Below, one piece after another: positions 1 through 12,290 of a DNA stretch of 64,000 nt; the first letter of the stretch is position 1; each line of letters begins with the position of its first letter. The position numbers and the translations under genes were made by a program. The stretch comes from Gigaspora rosea (lineage: Eukaryota > Glomeromycota > Glomeromycetes > Diversisporales > Gigasporaceae): NCBI GenBank assembly GCA_003550325.1, contig QKWP01000114.1:358914-422913 (forward strand), read 5' to 3'. A model generated the notes under the pieces. It made no database searches. It saw only the letters and a list, made by a program, of their open reading frames with translations, and was not told where the DNA came from.

Positions 1-80
<80 letters not shown>
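1..80. repeat. Poly-T homopolymer
   Basis: An unbroken run of 80 T at the window start. It could be a real homopolymer, a poly-A tail of a retroelement on the other strand, or an assembly edge. It cannot be resolved from this window. Confidence 0.9.
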
Positions 81-81
<1 letters not shown>

Positions 82-221
82 ACCTGCATGTACTGCTGCA
101 TCCGTATACTATCCACATAACTACCTTATTGTTTTTTTTTTTTTACTTTACATATATATACATTTATTAATATTTTAATATTATTGTTATTCAATGTTCG
201 ACGATATTATGGCTAATTTAT

Positions 222-1548
222 TCATGATTTAGCATGTGCTTTCCCTGATGCCCCACTTTCAGGTGGGCCCTGCTTTTTTGAGCTGTTTTTTTTGAAGCAC
301 CGCTGCTCATTGTGGTTTGTTTTCCTACATATCAGGCAAGCATGAACCCTGCCACAGTTTTTTTCATCTGTGCAATATCGCCTGTCCAATTGATATATAT
401 CTCACGCCCATCAGGCCATTAGGTATCAAGCTTTGGAGCCCGGTATGTATTGAGTCTTTGTTTCTTTACCGTAGCTGTATCGGAATTCCTGCTCTCAACC
501 TCAGTATCCTGATCAAGAAGTGTTGAGTCACGGTTTGTGACTAACGTGACTCTGCGGTCTTCGTCGTACGCATAACTGCTTGGAAATTTTGCTGGAGGAA
601 TAGCTCGTTGATATGGTCCCTATAACCATTAAGCTCCCGTTTCTGGTTCTCATAAATTATCAATACAGTATCCATGTATAGCTTGAATGCAAGAAGCCAT
701 TCCGATATGTCCGAAAAAGCTGAATGACATGAGCATTTTTTGATCGAAATTGAGCCTCCCTCAGCTGCTTGCAGGACTGGTTCATCATCAGTCTCTTTCA
801 TGCGGTGCTTGTAGGGGAGTGTCTCAATAATTTGTTTACCCTCCTGCCAGTTGGTGACCCACCAAATTCGTATGCCTTCTGTTCTTGCGGCAAGTGGGTT
901 TGAGAAATTCTGGGCATTGTGAATACACTTGAATTGTGTGTAATCAAGTGACGGGTATTTCCTTGATGTCACCTTGAAAGCTGGAAACTCTGTAACCGCA
1001 GAAGTTGGTCGAGGTGAACTGGTTGTTGTCATGGGGCTTTGTGGCTGAAGGCTCACTCTTGACGTTGCCAAAATCAAATTATTAAGGGTTGGAGTTGGGG
1101 TGATTACCTGTTGATTCATCATCCTGCTTTGCTTTCTCTGCTGAGTGTTGCTCGGTTGTACCTGTCAGGTGCTGTGAGTGCCGTGACGATGTTGCATGGT
1201 CAGTAGAAGCCAGTGCGTGGGACGCAGCGCTTCCGCTATTGCCTGGTTGTGCAAACCTAGAAAGTACGTTGTTAATATTGTTAATGTTCGATTGGAGTTG
1301 CTCATTCCATGTCCTTTGCCTGTCATATTGCGAGTTGATATATTGCTTAATGGAGTTTATGACCGACATGGATGATGCCTGGATAGACTCATCGATATAC
1401 GTTTTTACGTAGGGGTCGATGTGACGTCCAACTTTGGTTTCCCAAGGCTTGTGGCAGTGCTGCCGGAGATAGATGTAGAGGTTGCTGGTTGAGGAGGAAT
1501 GTCATTCCTTTTGCCGGAGTCATGTGATCCTGGATCGGTATGGCTCAT
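222..1548 (-). pseudogene. Broken Gag-like ORF, probably of a DIRS-type (tyrosine recombinase) retroelement
   Basis: Read on the minus strand from an ATG at 1548, the coding sense passes through at least four reading-frame changes (near 1425, 1110-1130, 560 and 380-420), so it is not translatable as one protein. In order it shows: a Ser/Thr/Pro-rich start; a helical stretch beginning DPYVKTYIDESIQ (about 1330-1420); a middle domain with a W-x2-AF-x2-Y core (SEWLLAFKLYMDTVL, about 655-705); a YDED motif (about 555-570) in the frame after the stop at 541; and a zinc-knuckle-like cluster with spacing C-x5-C-x3-H-x-C-x2-C-x4-H-x4-C (about 296-377). A Trp/Ala-Phe/Tyr core, then YD-x2-R, then a Cys/His cluster is the layout I associate with Gag-like proteins of DIRS/Ngaro-type elements. 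That is recalled family knowledge, not a search result. No reverse transcriptase or recombinase is visible downstream because the window ends. It could be another retroelement Gag. Confidence 0.5.
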
Positions 1549-1850
1549 GATCAACTGTTTCCGTATATGTGTATATGTATATTTGTTTTATATATTCTTT
1601 TATTTTTATTACTGTTTATTATTGTTATTGTTATTTTAATTATTTGCTGCTAATTTGATATTTTTTTATTATTATTACAACTATATATGTTTTTTTTTTA
1701 ATATATATATAATTGTTATTGTTTTTTATATTTATTAGTTATATGTATATTTCGAGAAAATGAAGTTAAATGAATTAGGATCTTATGAGAGAGAGCGTGT
1801 GGAATTGATTCTCTTCGACGACCCTATTTATATCAGTCGTATGGTGGCTT
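1545..1850. other. Low-complexity AT stretch upstream of the Gag-like ORF
   Basis: Mostly TA/ATT low-complexity sequence followed by a purine-rich patch. No ORF or RNA gene is seen. It may be the leader of the Gag-like element. Confidence 0.5.
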
Positions 1851-2040
1851 TTCGGTTTGCATGAATTTGTGATTTGACGTTGATTTCATTTACCGACTGA
1901 TTCTTTATGCGTGTGACCGGGCCGGTTCGGGCACTTGTGATACTAAATCCTTCGATTTGCATGAGTTTGTGATCTGACGTTGATTTCATCTACCGATTGA
2001 TTCTCGATACGAGTACCGGGCCGGGCTGGGCACGTGATAT
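1851..2040 (+). repeat. Two-copy tandem repeat, period about 100 bp
   Basis: Copy A begins at 1851 (TTCGGTTTGCATGA) and copy B at 1951 (TTCGATTTGCATGA). Each runs through TGACGTTGATTTCATyTACCGA to a GC-richer end with CCGGGCCGG and GCACnTG. The match is good along the whole unit. Confidence 0.85.
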
Positions 2041-4194
2041 ATGTCCCCTGACCAATGCTGCCTGTCTTTTCGATCAGTTGACCCTTGTCAACATGCATGA
2101 ACACGCGTCGGACGGATAAAAATTTCCAAATTACGTTTTCGATCTTGTTTAGGCAGACTTAGTCGATCTTTGATATGTATCTAAGAACTTTCAGGAAATT
2201 TATGGTGATGTTCAAAAAAGTCACTTATTTTTAGTCAAAATGCATCAAAAACATAATTTTAATATAGTTTTGCATAGACACTAATATCGATAATGATACC
2301 GTTAAATATCAATTAAAACTTATACCTCTTATTTTGAATAAAACGATAAATGAAAATTCAAGTGGTCCGTTTCCAGATTATTTTTAGATTATTTATATTT
2401 TGTCTTCATTAGGATTAATGATACAATAGTTAAACTTCTGAAAGTTATGCCAGTTACTTACACTCTACTTGTTAAACACCTGATTAAATTGGGGTTCTCT
2501 TAGTTTATTTGGGTCTTCTTGATTTTGATATCGATCAAGATATATATTTGATGTTGAGAACGAAAGTATCTTCTTCACCAATCAGGAACGCAATGTACAA
2601 TTATGAATAAGATGTCTAAATTATTTGCTCTTGGCATAATTAATTTAGATTGCTAAAAATCGTAAATAATTTAAAATGTCAAAAATACCTCAGGTTGTAC
2701 ATTTTAGTGTACAACTAAAAATCTATTACTATATATTGAAAGTTAAATGTGATGCATTTAATATTTATATATTATCTATACAGTATATACCTTTAAATGA
2801 ATATGTTATCGTCTGTAAATTCGAAAATAATGTTCGTTTCACAATCAGCAAACCACTTATTCTTTTATATGATATAGTAATAAATATTTTAGTGAATATA
2901 TCCATATAGATTATTTCTGTATTTAGGAACTTTCTATAAAGAATTTTTTAACAGATTTACTTATTCTATTTATAAATTTTTTTAACAAAATACTAATTAA
3001 CTAATTTAGTATCTATTTAATAAAAAATTTTTATATGTACTGTATACAATTAATTCTATATCATAAAATTCTATAATGAGCTCTTGATAATGAGCTCAAA
3101 ACGTTCAAATTTTATAAAAGTTCATTTAAAAAGTGTCATGACACTTAATTTTTTTATATTATAATGAAAATAACGTTAAATAATATATATGAAACTACGA
3201 AAAATTTCTTTATGAAGTATCTGGAAGTTATTTAAACAATAAAGAGTTTTTTGATGTATAAATAGTTCTTTTTTGTAAACTTAAGGATTATATAAAGATA
3301 ATATTAACTCAATTTCTAATGACTTGTAAGTTTTTATGTAAAGAAATACGATGATTTTAGTGAAATATGGTTTTATTTTTTTATAACGCATAAATGATTA
3401 TTTTAAGTAATAGATTTTTATCAAGACTTTTTAAAGAGCAGAGCATTTGAAGATCATATCCCGCGATGATATTTTAATATTCTTGCTGGTTCGTAGAAAT
3501 ATTACAATTAAAAACATCCCATGATATTTTCAAGCACCAATGTCTTTCATTACGAAACCAATCCCTGATTCTCTCATACAAATACCTGTTAAAAGTGTGT
3601 TACATAAACTTGTATATTCAAATAGTAGTTTTGGGTAACTTGGAAGAGTGATTTTAAAAGTTACTAGAGTTCTTCTTCAGCACTTTATAATTCTTATATC
3701 TTTAAAATGATTTTTTGTTCACTCCACAATATTGGAATAATAATTCTACACATTGACGGTTTACAAAAGCGTGTGAAAATAATTTTTTTATAATTATGAA
3801 TTATGATTCAATATTGAAAAAAATAAAGTTTTATATCATATACATATAGATTTTTTTAATGCTAAAAATGTAACAGAATAAATGTTGTAAAACGTTGCTA
3901 AAGAATCGTAATTAATTGGTGACTATAGCGAAAATAAAATCGTTCAAGTTTTAAAAGATAATTACAGGTAAGAAATAGTCTATTATTAAATAAATTATAA
4001 AATTATCAATCAAATTTAACACAATCTATCATTATTGCCGGAATATATAATCTTGAATGAGACAGGATTAATTCATTGGTTACCAGCCCTGGTCTTTTCA
4101 AAGATTAACCCTTCCCTAACGTCACGATAAATAAGGAATAATTCTTGATTAAGGAGAAATTTATCATTAAACTTCGATACTGTGAAAAAAACCA

Positions 4195-4300
4195 CAAAAT
4201 ATATATGTAATCGTAAAATACATAAGTTTCATAAAACACATAAATTCCATAAAATACATAAATTCCATAAAATACATAAATTCTATAAAATGTATGAATT
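4195..4300. repeat. Short tandem repeat of about 17 bp 3' of the kelch gene
   Basis: Repeated CATAAATTCyATAAAATA units lie just past the stop codon of the kelch gene. The equivalent position of the second copy (about 30775-30850) has fewer, diverged units, so the array has changed length since the duplication. Confidence 0.8.
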
Positions 4301-4317
4301 TTTTATAAACTGGTCAT

Positions 4318-5834
4318 TTAAATATTAACCACCATTGATGCCGATACTTCACTATGTCCTACCATAGGATAGGCATCATATTCTTTGTATTGATTGATTA
4401 TCTTCTTCATATATATAAATATCACAGTAAATACTAACAAGAGAATGCCAATAACTGATGATAAAATAATTATTAAAAGTTTACTATTGGCACTAATAAT
4501 GTCACTAGTTGCGGCACTAGTTGCGGCACTAGTTGACCGCGGCACAGGACTAGTTGACTGTTGCACAACTGTAACTTCGTTATTTATATCAAAATCATTG
4601 ACTTTTGGCAGGGTAAGATTATCGCTTATAATTTTTGTATGTTTTATATCGTTAAAAGTTGTTTGCCATGTTTGACTTGACATATTGTAGACTACCCAAT
4701 TATCAAGGATAGGCGAACCGCAATAGTTACCTGTACCACCATAAATCTTTTTAATTAGTTGAAAAAAATAGTGATTAAATTTAATTAATTTAATTATCAT
4801 TATACACTATATGATATTAAAATTTCACTTACAAATACGGAGTCAGACCACGAAAATTGAGCACCATGTCCTCGATTTCGAGTTGTTGTAATGTTTGTAA
4901 TCATAGGTTGTGGCGCAAAAACTTTCCCAAATTTGAAAGTTTTCAGATCGAAATTTACCACTTCCATAATAGTTTCGTTAGCATCCAACATGATAATACT
5001 TAGTTGATCGTTCCAAACGCCTACCACACCATCAATAAATGGGGCTGGCAATACAAATTGGGTGGGAATTATAAACCCATGATTCGGTGTATAAATATAC
5101 AGATTATTGCTAATTTTCTTATCATCCATTTGAAAACCACCAAATATGAAAGCATTTCCTTTGATCGCCACGACAGCAGCATCTTTAGTTGGATCAAGAT
5201 CATTCTTTTAAAATAATGAATTATTTTAATAAAAACTTCAAAATAATTTGATATTTGCAAGGTGTTAGACATTTACCTTATTATTAGATAAAATCGTCCA
5301 CTGCCACGGAGTAAAATTTATATCTAATAAATACGAAATTTGTGCTGTAGAACCTGATCCCCACACAAACATGACACCTGGTTGTAACCATACAGCACGT
5401 GGCCCCCAACCATCACTTATAAGTTCGGGTGGTATAAAATTTTGTGAAGTAAACTGACGTTCATTCCATAATTGAGTATTAAAATTGTAAACTTGTATAC
5501 CAGGATTAGTACTATTGATTTGCTTATTTGCTCCTCCAAGTACGAATAAAAGGCCGTTATTTTCATCAACAATACAACCAGGGTCTGTAACACTTTTTAC
5601 ATTCATTGTTGATAATGGTTGCCATGAAATTTTGCCTTGTGAAAATGGTGGAGTTGCCTGATGAAAAAAATTGGTTAATGCAAAGGTTTCACATCCTATT
5701 GTGCCTCCGAAAATGTAAAATGAATCTTTATAAGTAACCACACAGTGTGAAGCGAGTGGCCCAAGATCTTCTGAGACTGACATAATTATCAATCCCATAA
5801 AAATGAGAAAAGACTTTCTCGATATAAATTTCAT
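4318..5834 (-). CDS. Kelch-repeat single-pass membrane protein (intact copy)
   Basis: Three exons on the minus strand: 5834-5277, 5204-4833 and 4746-4318. The introns are 72 and 86 bp, both phase 0, with donors GTAAAT and GTAAGT and AAAAG acceptors. The product is 452 aa. I chose the Met at 5834 rather than the upstream in-frame one at 5870 because the duplicate gene starts there and it gives a proper signal peptide (MKFISRKSFLIFMGLIIMSV). Kelch blades are recognisable by di-glycine and downstream Tyr/Trp signatures: FYIFGGTIGC, LLFVLGGANK with VYNFNTQLW, AFIFGGF, and IYGGTG with VYNMSSQTW spanning the last splice. A Ser/Thr/Ala-rich linker with a 12-bp internal repeat (SAATSAAT) precedes a membrane helix at about residues 400-422 and a cytoplasmic tail of about 30 residues. 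Predicted topology is an extracellular beta-propeller on a membrane anchor. Kelch propellers usually bind ligands or other proteins. The actual partner and role are unknown. Confidence 0.85.
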
Positions 5835-5873
5835 GATTTGAATATTTTTGAGAATAATTTTAGAAGCCAAAAC

Positions 5874-5883
5874 TCTTATATAT
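5874..5883 (-). promoter_or_regulatory. TATA-like box of the kelch gene
   Basis: On the minus strand the sequence reads AATATATAAG about 40 nt upstream of the chosen start codon. The position suits a TATA element with a very short 5' leader. In AT-rich DNA such a match is weak evidence. Confidence 0.25.
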
Positions 5884-5884
5884 T

Positions 5885-8800
5885 ATTTCTTATTAATACA
5901 AGAATTAGAGTTTTGAAGCTTTCTACAGCATTTACCATATTTCCATCTTTAAAAGGAGTATGCTATTTTAATATTGCTTTCTATGTACGTACATAAGTAC
6001 GTACGTATATGTATATAGTACAAATTCAGACGCGTATGTATGTAAATACAGTATGTAGTAAATCGGTCCTTAAAAAGTTTGATCCTGAAACTAGTCAGGA
6101 ACGAATTCATTACCAGTAACTAATATATATAACGTAGATAATTTTGGAATTTTGTAATCCTTTTTGAAACCGAATTACTGTGGTTTACATAGTTTTGTGG
6201 AATTACAGATCATAAAAAAGGAAATCACCTGCTATTTCTAGATGATTTCCGATTTTTTTAAAACTACTCCGATATGAAAATTTCATACCCCCAGTTTCAA
6301 GATCGTTATGCTGGAGGACAAACCCTTGACAAGATCGCGATAGATGATTAGGCGCAGACTTCTAAAAAGGACGCTGCAAGGTAATATGGAATAAAGACAC
6401 CTCCGGTGAAACATCGGTCACAAATCAGGAAACTCCAGGAAGATGGAATTGTTCTTAGCGCACAATTGCAGGTTGCGAGTTCAAATTCAAAGGGTGACAA
6501 AAACTCCGCTGGACTATGATAAGATATGATCTTCAGAGGATTTCATTAAAATAACGAACGAAAGAAAGCAGTCGCCGGCATAGCCACAGAGTCTGGGACA
6601 ACCAGATAAGACGTAATCTGCCAATAAAATGACGTTAAGTATACAAAAAAGACAATCCGCTGGTGAGTCATGTGAAGTTAGGGAACTGCGGACATAGATA
6701 ACGTATTAATTGTATTAATTCAAATATTTTCGGGAGAATTACTAAAAATAACGCTTCTACGCTAATTTCGAAGGTTATAACTCAACTTAAATGAACTCTA
6801 TCTGAGCTCTTCCCTCTCTAGAGCTTCAGAACTTCAGAAATGCTTTATTGTGAAGACGAAAGACATCGTATTTATACATTTTACATTACTGCGTCTCTCT
6901 TAATGAACTGGTTCGCTAATTCTACTACTTTTACTGGTTTTATCAAGTCACCAGGTTTGATAAATTAGTCAATTGAACTAATTCGATAAATTCGATTAAT
7001 TAAACAAATTCGATTAATTAGAATTCGATTAGTTAATTAATTAGATAATTCGAACTAATCGAACTTATACGACTTATCAAATTTTCCTAATCTGGGTTCG
7101 TTTATTATACTAGATTTTATTTGAGCCACATTAGCTAAATACACATCCGACCCATGATATAAAGAAAAACTTATTTCAAGCCACATTTACCCCTTAACAA
7201 TGTGCAATAATTGGCAGTCGAGTTTTACCCATATGCGATGACCTTAAATGACTATATGACATTTATAACCTGTCATAGGTCATTTAGTCATAATATGATT
7301 TTACGACTTTTTTAATATAATAAGAATTATAGTATAGTAAAAACATTTTTTAAATAGTTTTAATATGACCTATGTTCAAACATCCTATAATTATATGCCC
7401 AAAAAAAAAAAAAAAAAAAAAAATGTATGACTTAGATCATGCCCATATGAGTTACCTTAAATTATTCAATAAACTAGTAGCAAAAATAAAGCGAAATATC
7501 TAGAATTCTCGATCTCTTTGCATGGAAAAAATATAAAAAGAAATAGTGTTGGAAAATATGCATATGATTCATATGATTCTATATCATATGAAGTATCACA
7601 TAACATTGTGGTCTTGTCATTGTCCGACACTGCAAAGAACAATATGTCCTTAATAGCAACTATTCTATGCATGCTGCAGAAATTAAAATAAGCCGTTCTA
7701 AATTTAGTTTATTTCTATGAACTTTATTCCATATAAATGATTGAAGATCTTCATTGCACCAATAAAAATTAGCCAGACAGACGAAAGTTACTAATTTGTA
7801 ATGAGATACATCAATAGATAAATGACTCGCACTAAATCAACGCGAATAAAAATAAAATGAGAATTAACACAGACTAACATATGCTCATGAAATAAATATG
7901 AATTGAGTTAGCTTAAATGCTTCGATTGATAAATGTACTTATCTGCCAAATCGATACAGACAAGAATAAATTAAATTAAATGTGAACCGAATAAATCAAA
8001 TTTAACAATTAAGTGGTTTCAGACGTAAGCTTCATGTTTCTGATTTCGAATTAAATTAGTGACGTTTTAATTTTGTAATCAGCGATCTATTAATCCTATT
8101 CATTTTTATTTCAAGTCTGTTTATATTATGGGATATAATATACATCATCTTTGTTTATTTTATCTCCGGATAACTCTTTTTCATTTTCTGATTTCGAAAT
8201 TTCAAACCAAAAATAGGAATTTTCAAACTCCCATTTATTTCAAAATAAATTAACTCTGAAACCCCCCATTATCCACTAATCCAAGGAAAAAGTAAAGTAT
8301 TAAAGAAGGAATATTGTTAACCTTTTATTGTAATTTTTTATGATGATAATAATAATAAGTTAGATAAAGACAAAAATATTCATAATAAATAAATATATTC
8401 TTACTAATAGTACTTCAGAACTAAAAATAAGCGCTATTTAAGTATTTAAACTAAATGCTACCATATATTTAATTCAAATAATTATCCTATATTAAAAAAA
8501 ACTAAATAAAAATACTGCTAATTAAAATTGTCGCTAGTAAATATTGATTTAATTAGAAATAAAATATTAATACAATTTATCATATCAAATTGTAGCACAA
8601 TATGAATTACTTTGGGAATTAAAATCGTACCGATGAATAAGTGCAAGATCATATGTCATGGTATCTTTTACCGCGGTTTGCAAAATGATGCCTTCTCTAC
8701 TTATGTCCTTTCCTATTTCCTATTCCTATATTATTTATATTTTATTATTATAAAATTAACCGCCTGTCACGAGTGTCTTGTACATTTTTACCAATAATTT

Positions 8801-9205
8801 TGTTCATGTGATTAGAAATGATGAAATTATTCAAATTATTAAAAACCGTGAGAATATTGAAATGACATTTGTATCATGTTCAGTGCGTAAATGAATTTTA
8901 ACTTTTAAGGGTATGTGTCCATGAATATTTAATGTAAATTAAAAAAAAACAATTACACTTTCCATTTTTATTTGTTATATCCAAAAACTGTAACCAGAAC
9001 GTGGGAAAATTTAAAATAAGATGATCGGTTAAAGATACTAGCCCTATTATGCGTTGACGATAATCACGCTAGGGTTAATGTCGCGAGGATAACCTGATTG
9101 TGGCGTATATGAAATTGAGGCTTATATGAAAAAGGTAATACGTAGCATATGATAGAGATTATAGATACATATGCAAGCGAAAGAGATTATAAAACCTAGC
9201 ACCCT
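5885..9205. other. Long stretch without a supported gene
   Basis: AT-rich sequence. At 6200-6700 there is a less AT-rich patch with no readable ORF, perhaps a decayed transposon. At 6930-7080 there are interleaved TTCGATTAATTA-type repeats, and at 7400-7423 a poly-A run of about 24. The small ORFs at 7466-7672 and 8612-8797 have no domain, signal or coding character that I can see. Confidence 0.5.
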
Positions 9206-9212
9206 GCTTTTT

Positions 9213-9385
9213 GAATGCGCCTCACCATAGCATGGGTTAGAACTCACTACACTTATAAAAGTTGATGTAACGAGTTGAATATGCCGCACCATAGCGTGTG
9301 CTCGAACTCGCTATCCCTATAAGAAAATTGGACCGGATTGGCACGGGTTGGTGTCGGATAGGTACGGGCTTTTGTGACACGGGCC
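9213..9385 (-). repeat. Interspersed repeat with a tandem unit of about 67 bp (copy 1)
   Basis: Two units share GCACCATAGCrTG, a GAACTCrCTA core and TATAA, followed by a GC-richer tail (GGCACGGGTTGGTGTCGG). The same tandem unit is at 15225-15420, and the tail matches, in reverse complement, 15170-15215 and 54340-54390. The three are therefore one dispersed family, with this copy inverted. Confidence 0.6.
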
Positions 9386-9527
9386 AATCAAAAAAAAATT
9401 TATGATTTTTGTGAACATAATTTCTTTTATAATTTTCACATTAAAAATAAATAACATAATTTCTTTATAATGTTCACATTAAAAATAAATATGTTCACAT
9501 TTATAATAATTAATATATAAAATTAAA

Positions 9528-9790
9528 GAAGTTTGCTATTTGGTGATCATCACCAATGTATATTTTGTATCTTTAAATTTTGTCTATGAAATCACCTTTG
9601 AGGCTCTAACAAAAAAAATTTCTCGTAAAATTTTGGTATAAACTATACCCCCTGCTCCATCCCAGTTCTTACTCCAACCCTAAAATTAATCAAATTTTAA
9701 TTTTTATTTGACAAAAAACTTTTTATTAATTTTTGTTAATCACTAGTGATGATCACCACTGGCAATAAGTAGTAATTTTCAAAATTAAAA
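9528..9790. mobile_element. Non-autonomous TIR element, copy A
   Basis: Ends are inverted repeats of the type GCTATTT-ACCACTGGTGATCATCACyAGTG. The internal core is GAGGCTCTAACAAAAAAATT, then AAAATTTTGGTATAA. The whole unit matches the element at 10098-10380. The same internal core recurs at about 16190-16230 and 26520-26565, so this is a dispersed family. Confidence 0.7.
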
Positions 9791-9868
9791 GCTTTTGAAA
9801 TTACAAATATTTTACTAGTATTATATATGTTTATTAATTATATATTTTTATTTATTAATATAATTATT

Positions 9869-10050
9869 GTCTGAAGGACACTCACAGGTAGAACAATAGT
9901 ACACCCGATGTCCGTGTGTTAACAAATTCGGGATCCTGATTGGCTAGATCAGGTGTAGCATAAAAAAACAATCAAAACAATAGAAAATGTTGGTTATTGG
10001 CTAGATCAGGTGTAACATAAAAAAATTGATTTTATATTTGTCCTTCGGAC
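9869..10050. mobile_element. Small TIR element of about 182 bp
   Basis: Bounded by GTCTGAAGGACA at 9869-9880 and its inverse TGTCCTTCGGAC at 10039-10050 (one mismatch). Inside, TTGGCTAGATCAGGTGTArC is present twice in direct orientation. It lies exactly between two copies of another TIR element. No clean target duplication was identified. Confidence 0.6.
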
Positions 10051-10097
10051 TTTAAATGGTTCACATTTTTCTAGAATGTGTAGCTATTTATTTATAA

Positions 10098-10380
10098 AAT
10101 TAAGAAGTTTGCTATTTATCACCACTGGTAATCATCACCAGTGTATATTTGTATCTTTAAATTTTGTCTATAAAATCACCGTTGAGGCTCTAACAAAAAA
10201 ATTGTTATAAAATTTTGGTATAAGCTATATCTTTGCCCTATTCCTGTTTTTAACTCTAACCCTAATATTAACAAATTTTAATTTGATTTCAGCAAATACT
10301 TTTTAATTTACATGTTGCACTTTATTGTTAATTACTAGTAATGAGCACCACTGGTAATAAATAGTAATTTTGTAAAATTA
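10098..10380. mobile_element. Non-autonomous TIR element, copy B
   Basis: Same structure, core and end motifs as the element at 9528-9790. This copy keeps the better terminal inversion: CTATTTATCACCACTGGTA at the left against TACCAGTGGTGCTCATTAC-type sequence read inward from the right. It has no coding capacity. Confidence 0.7.
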
Positions 10381-10384
10381 ATAT

Positions 10385-11830
10385 ATTTAATCTTTATTCA
10401 AAACAATATATTATTGATTATATATATATAATAAATTTGTCAAAACTTTTATGTATGTTCAAATCAAATTCATTTATAGGTGAACTATTTATAGAAATTA
10501 ATAAAAGATAATTAAGAGTTCTAATATGTATTCTATTTCTAAGTTTGGTTTTAATTAAATTTTGTTATAAAAATATACATTCTACTAATATATTATAAAG
10601 TAAAAGTATTAAAAATAATTCCACAATTTCATAAGAATTAGGATAAAGAATAAAAACTTTGGAATGTTTTGATATAATAATTTCCAAGTATCTAAAAGTT
10701 TTAGTGATATAAAATTTTGCAACCAAAATTTCATTCTTTAATTAGATTTTTAATATTAATTAGTAAAGAAAATTTAATACCTAAAGTTATTAATTTTTTT
10801 GAATTTAAAGTTACAAAGCCAGAAGCACTCTAGTTGTGCATACTGTATATTGCTGAAAATAAGCTAGTCCTCTTTTGGTCAAAAACTCAAAAATACCTTT
10901 GACCCAAAAATAAGCTACCTTACAATTGGATAACATTTGCTACATAGTAAAGTCCAAATTTTACTATATAAATTGATTACTGTTGCTAAAATAAACTTGC
11001 TCAGGAGATCAAAATATATATACTCTGAAATTTTTAACAAAATCAGAGAACTTTTTATTATTTGAATTTAAATTTTAAAAAATTAAAAGTTTTTTTAAAA
11101 CTATATTTGTTAATGGTTTGGATTTACTGTTTTGTACTAAATTTAGTACATTTTGCAAAATGCATAAAAAATCCAAAAAATTAAAAAACTCAATTTTTTT
11201 TATATACAAAAATCTGATAAATCTTCAAAAATTGTTTAGCAAATTTTTTTTTTATATTAATAATAAAATTATTAAGAAAAAAATTTTTTAATAACCTTAA
11301 TTTTTGTGTAACAATGCCCGTACTAAGTTAAGTACATTTCCGTCTGTATTTTTATTATAAAATTACTAGTAATTTTCAAATTGTGGCTTAGCACAAAAAA
11401 TTTTTTCTAAAAAAAAGAACTTTTTAGAAAAAAAAAATCATATAAAATCAAAAATAAGACTTAAAGTTATCAAACTTTTTAGACATAATGCTCCATATCT
11501 AACAAATTATAAAGAGTTATTAAAATCATAATTAATAATTAAAATTAGCAGATAATCAGGTTTAAAATGTGTCATAATTTAGTACTTTGTACTAAATTTA
11601 GATGGGCAAATCCTATCCATTAAAATTAAAAATTAAAAGTCAAATAATAAAAAGTATGCTAATTTTGATATAACTTTCAGTATATATATTTTTTATTCCT
11701 TCAACCAAGTTTGTTATGCCAATAATTAATTTTGATAGTAGAATTTGGACTTTATCCCTTAAACCGTTTCTCGTACAAATATGTACTGAAATTTTTTTAA
11801 TCCTTTATTTTATTGATATCTTGTGATTCA
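10385..11830. other. AT-rich stretch without a supported gene
   Basis: No ORF of note. Short motifs recur (TTTAGTACATTTTGCAAAATGC and CCGTTTCTCGTACAAATATG). The latter is echoed at about 12465 and, inverted, at about 14315, suggesting old dispersed repeats. Confidence 0.5.
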
Positions 11831-11834
11831 GTGA

Positions 11835-11912
11835 ATAGAATTTAACGATTTTGGCATCATTTGATTCATCTCGATGAGATGATTCAAATGGTACCAAAAT
11901 TGTTAAATTCAG
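11835..11912. repeat. Hairpin-forming inverted repeat
   Basis: GAATTTAACGATTTTGGCAT leads into a short palindromic centre (CATCTCGATGAGATG) and is mirrored by ATGGTACCAAAATTGTTAAATTC. Arms are about 36 bp with few mismatches. Confidence 0.7.
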
Positions 11913-11965
11913 ATTACTAGGTCAGGAGATATTTAAAAAAAGAATTAGTTGTCGTGCAAGAAATT

Positions 11966-12282
11966 GGGTTCATATTATTTTACCGACTATCACTTCACCA
12001 ACATAACATTTCATCAACAAATACTTACCGACAAGTTCATTTTACTGACAGTTTGTTTCACCGAAGCTCATTTCACTGACAAGTTTTTTTGTAAAAAGCA
12101 CACTAAATTTAGGCCTAATTCTATCTAATTCTACCCTGACCTAATAACAATGACCAGAATTACTTTGTCGATAAAATGAGCTTCGGTGAAATAAACTGGC
12201 AGTAAAATGAACTTGTCAGAAAATAATTGTCAGTAAAATGTTATGTCAGTGAAGTGATTGTCGATTAATTGATTGCCACCCC
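11966..12282 (+). mobile_element. TIR element of the TTTTACTGACA family, copy 1, with 8-bp target duplication
   Basis: The element starts GGGTTCATATTATTTTACC and ends GATTGCCACCCC. It is flanked by AAGAAATT at 11958-11965 and again at 12283-12290. The arms are made of short related blocks (TTCATTTTACTGACA, TTTCACCGAAGCTCATTT) that are mirrored on the other side of a centre near 12115. There is no ORF, so it is non-autonomous. An 8-bp duplication suits hAT-type transposases. Related copies are at 19021-19310 (inverted) and about 54717-55032. Confidence 0.8.
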
Positions 12283-12290
12283 AAGAAATT

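Larger units (their letters stand above)
2095..5870. repeat. Segmental duplication, copy 1 (contains the intact kelch gene)
   Basis: Matches 28488-32400 in the same orientation along essentially its whole length. Landmarks in both are TTCCAAATTACGTTTT, GCAGACTTAGTCGATCTTTG, the kelch gene and its introns. The similarity ends just upstream of the kelch start codon. The left part (2095-4200) is AT-rich and shows no credible gene; the ORF at 2676-2909 lacks any coding signature and is not conserved in the second copy. Confidence 0.9.

Noticed and set aside
4394..4675. Plus-strand frame of 93 codons with a hydrophobic start
   Set aside because: Antisense shadow of the third kelch exon, including its membrane helix.
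6200..6700. Less AT-rich patch suggestive of a decayed transposase
   Set aside because: No frame gave a recognisable motif, and no terminal repeats were found around it.
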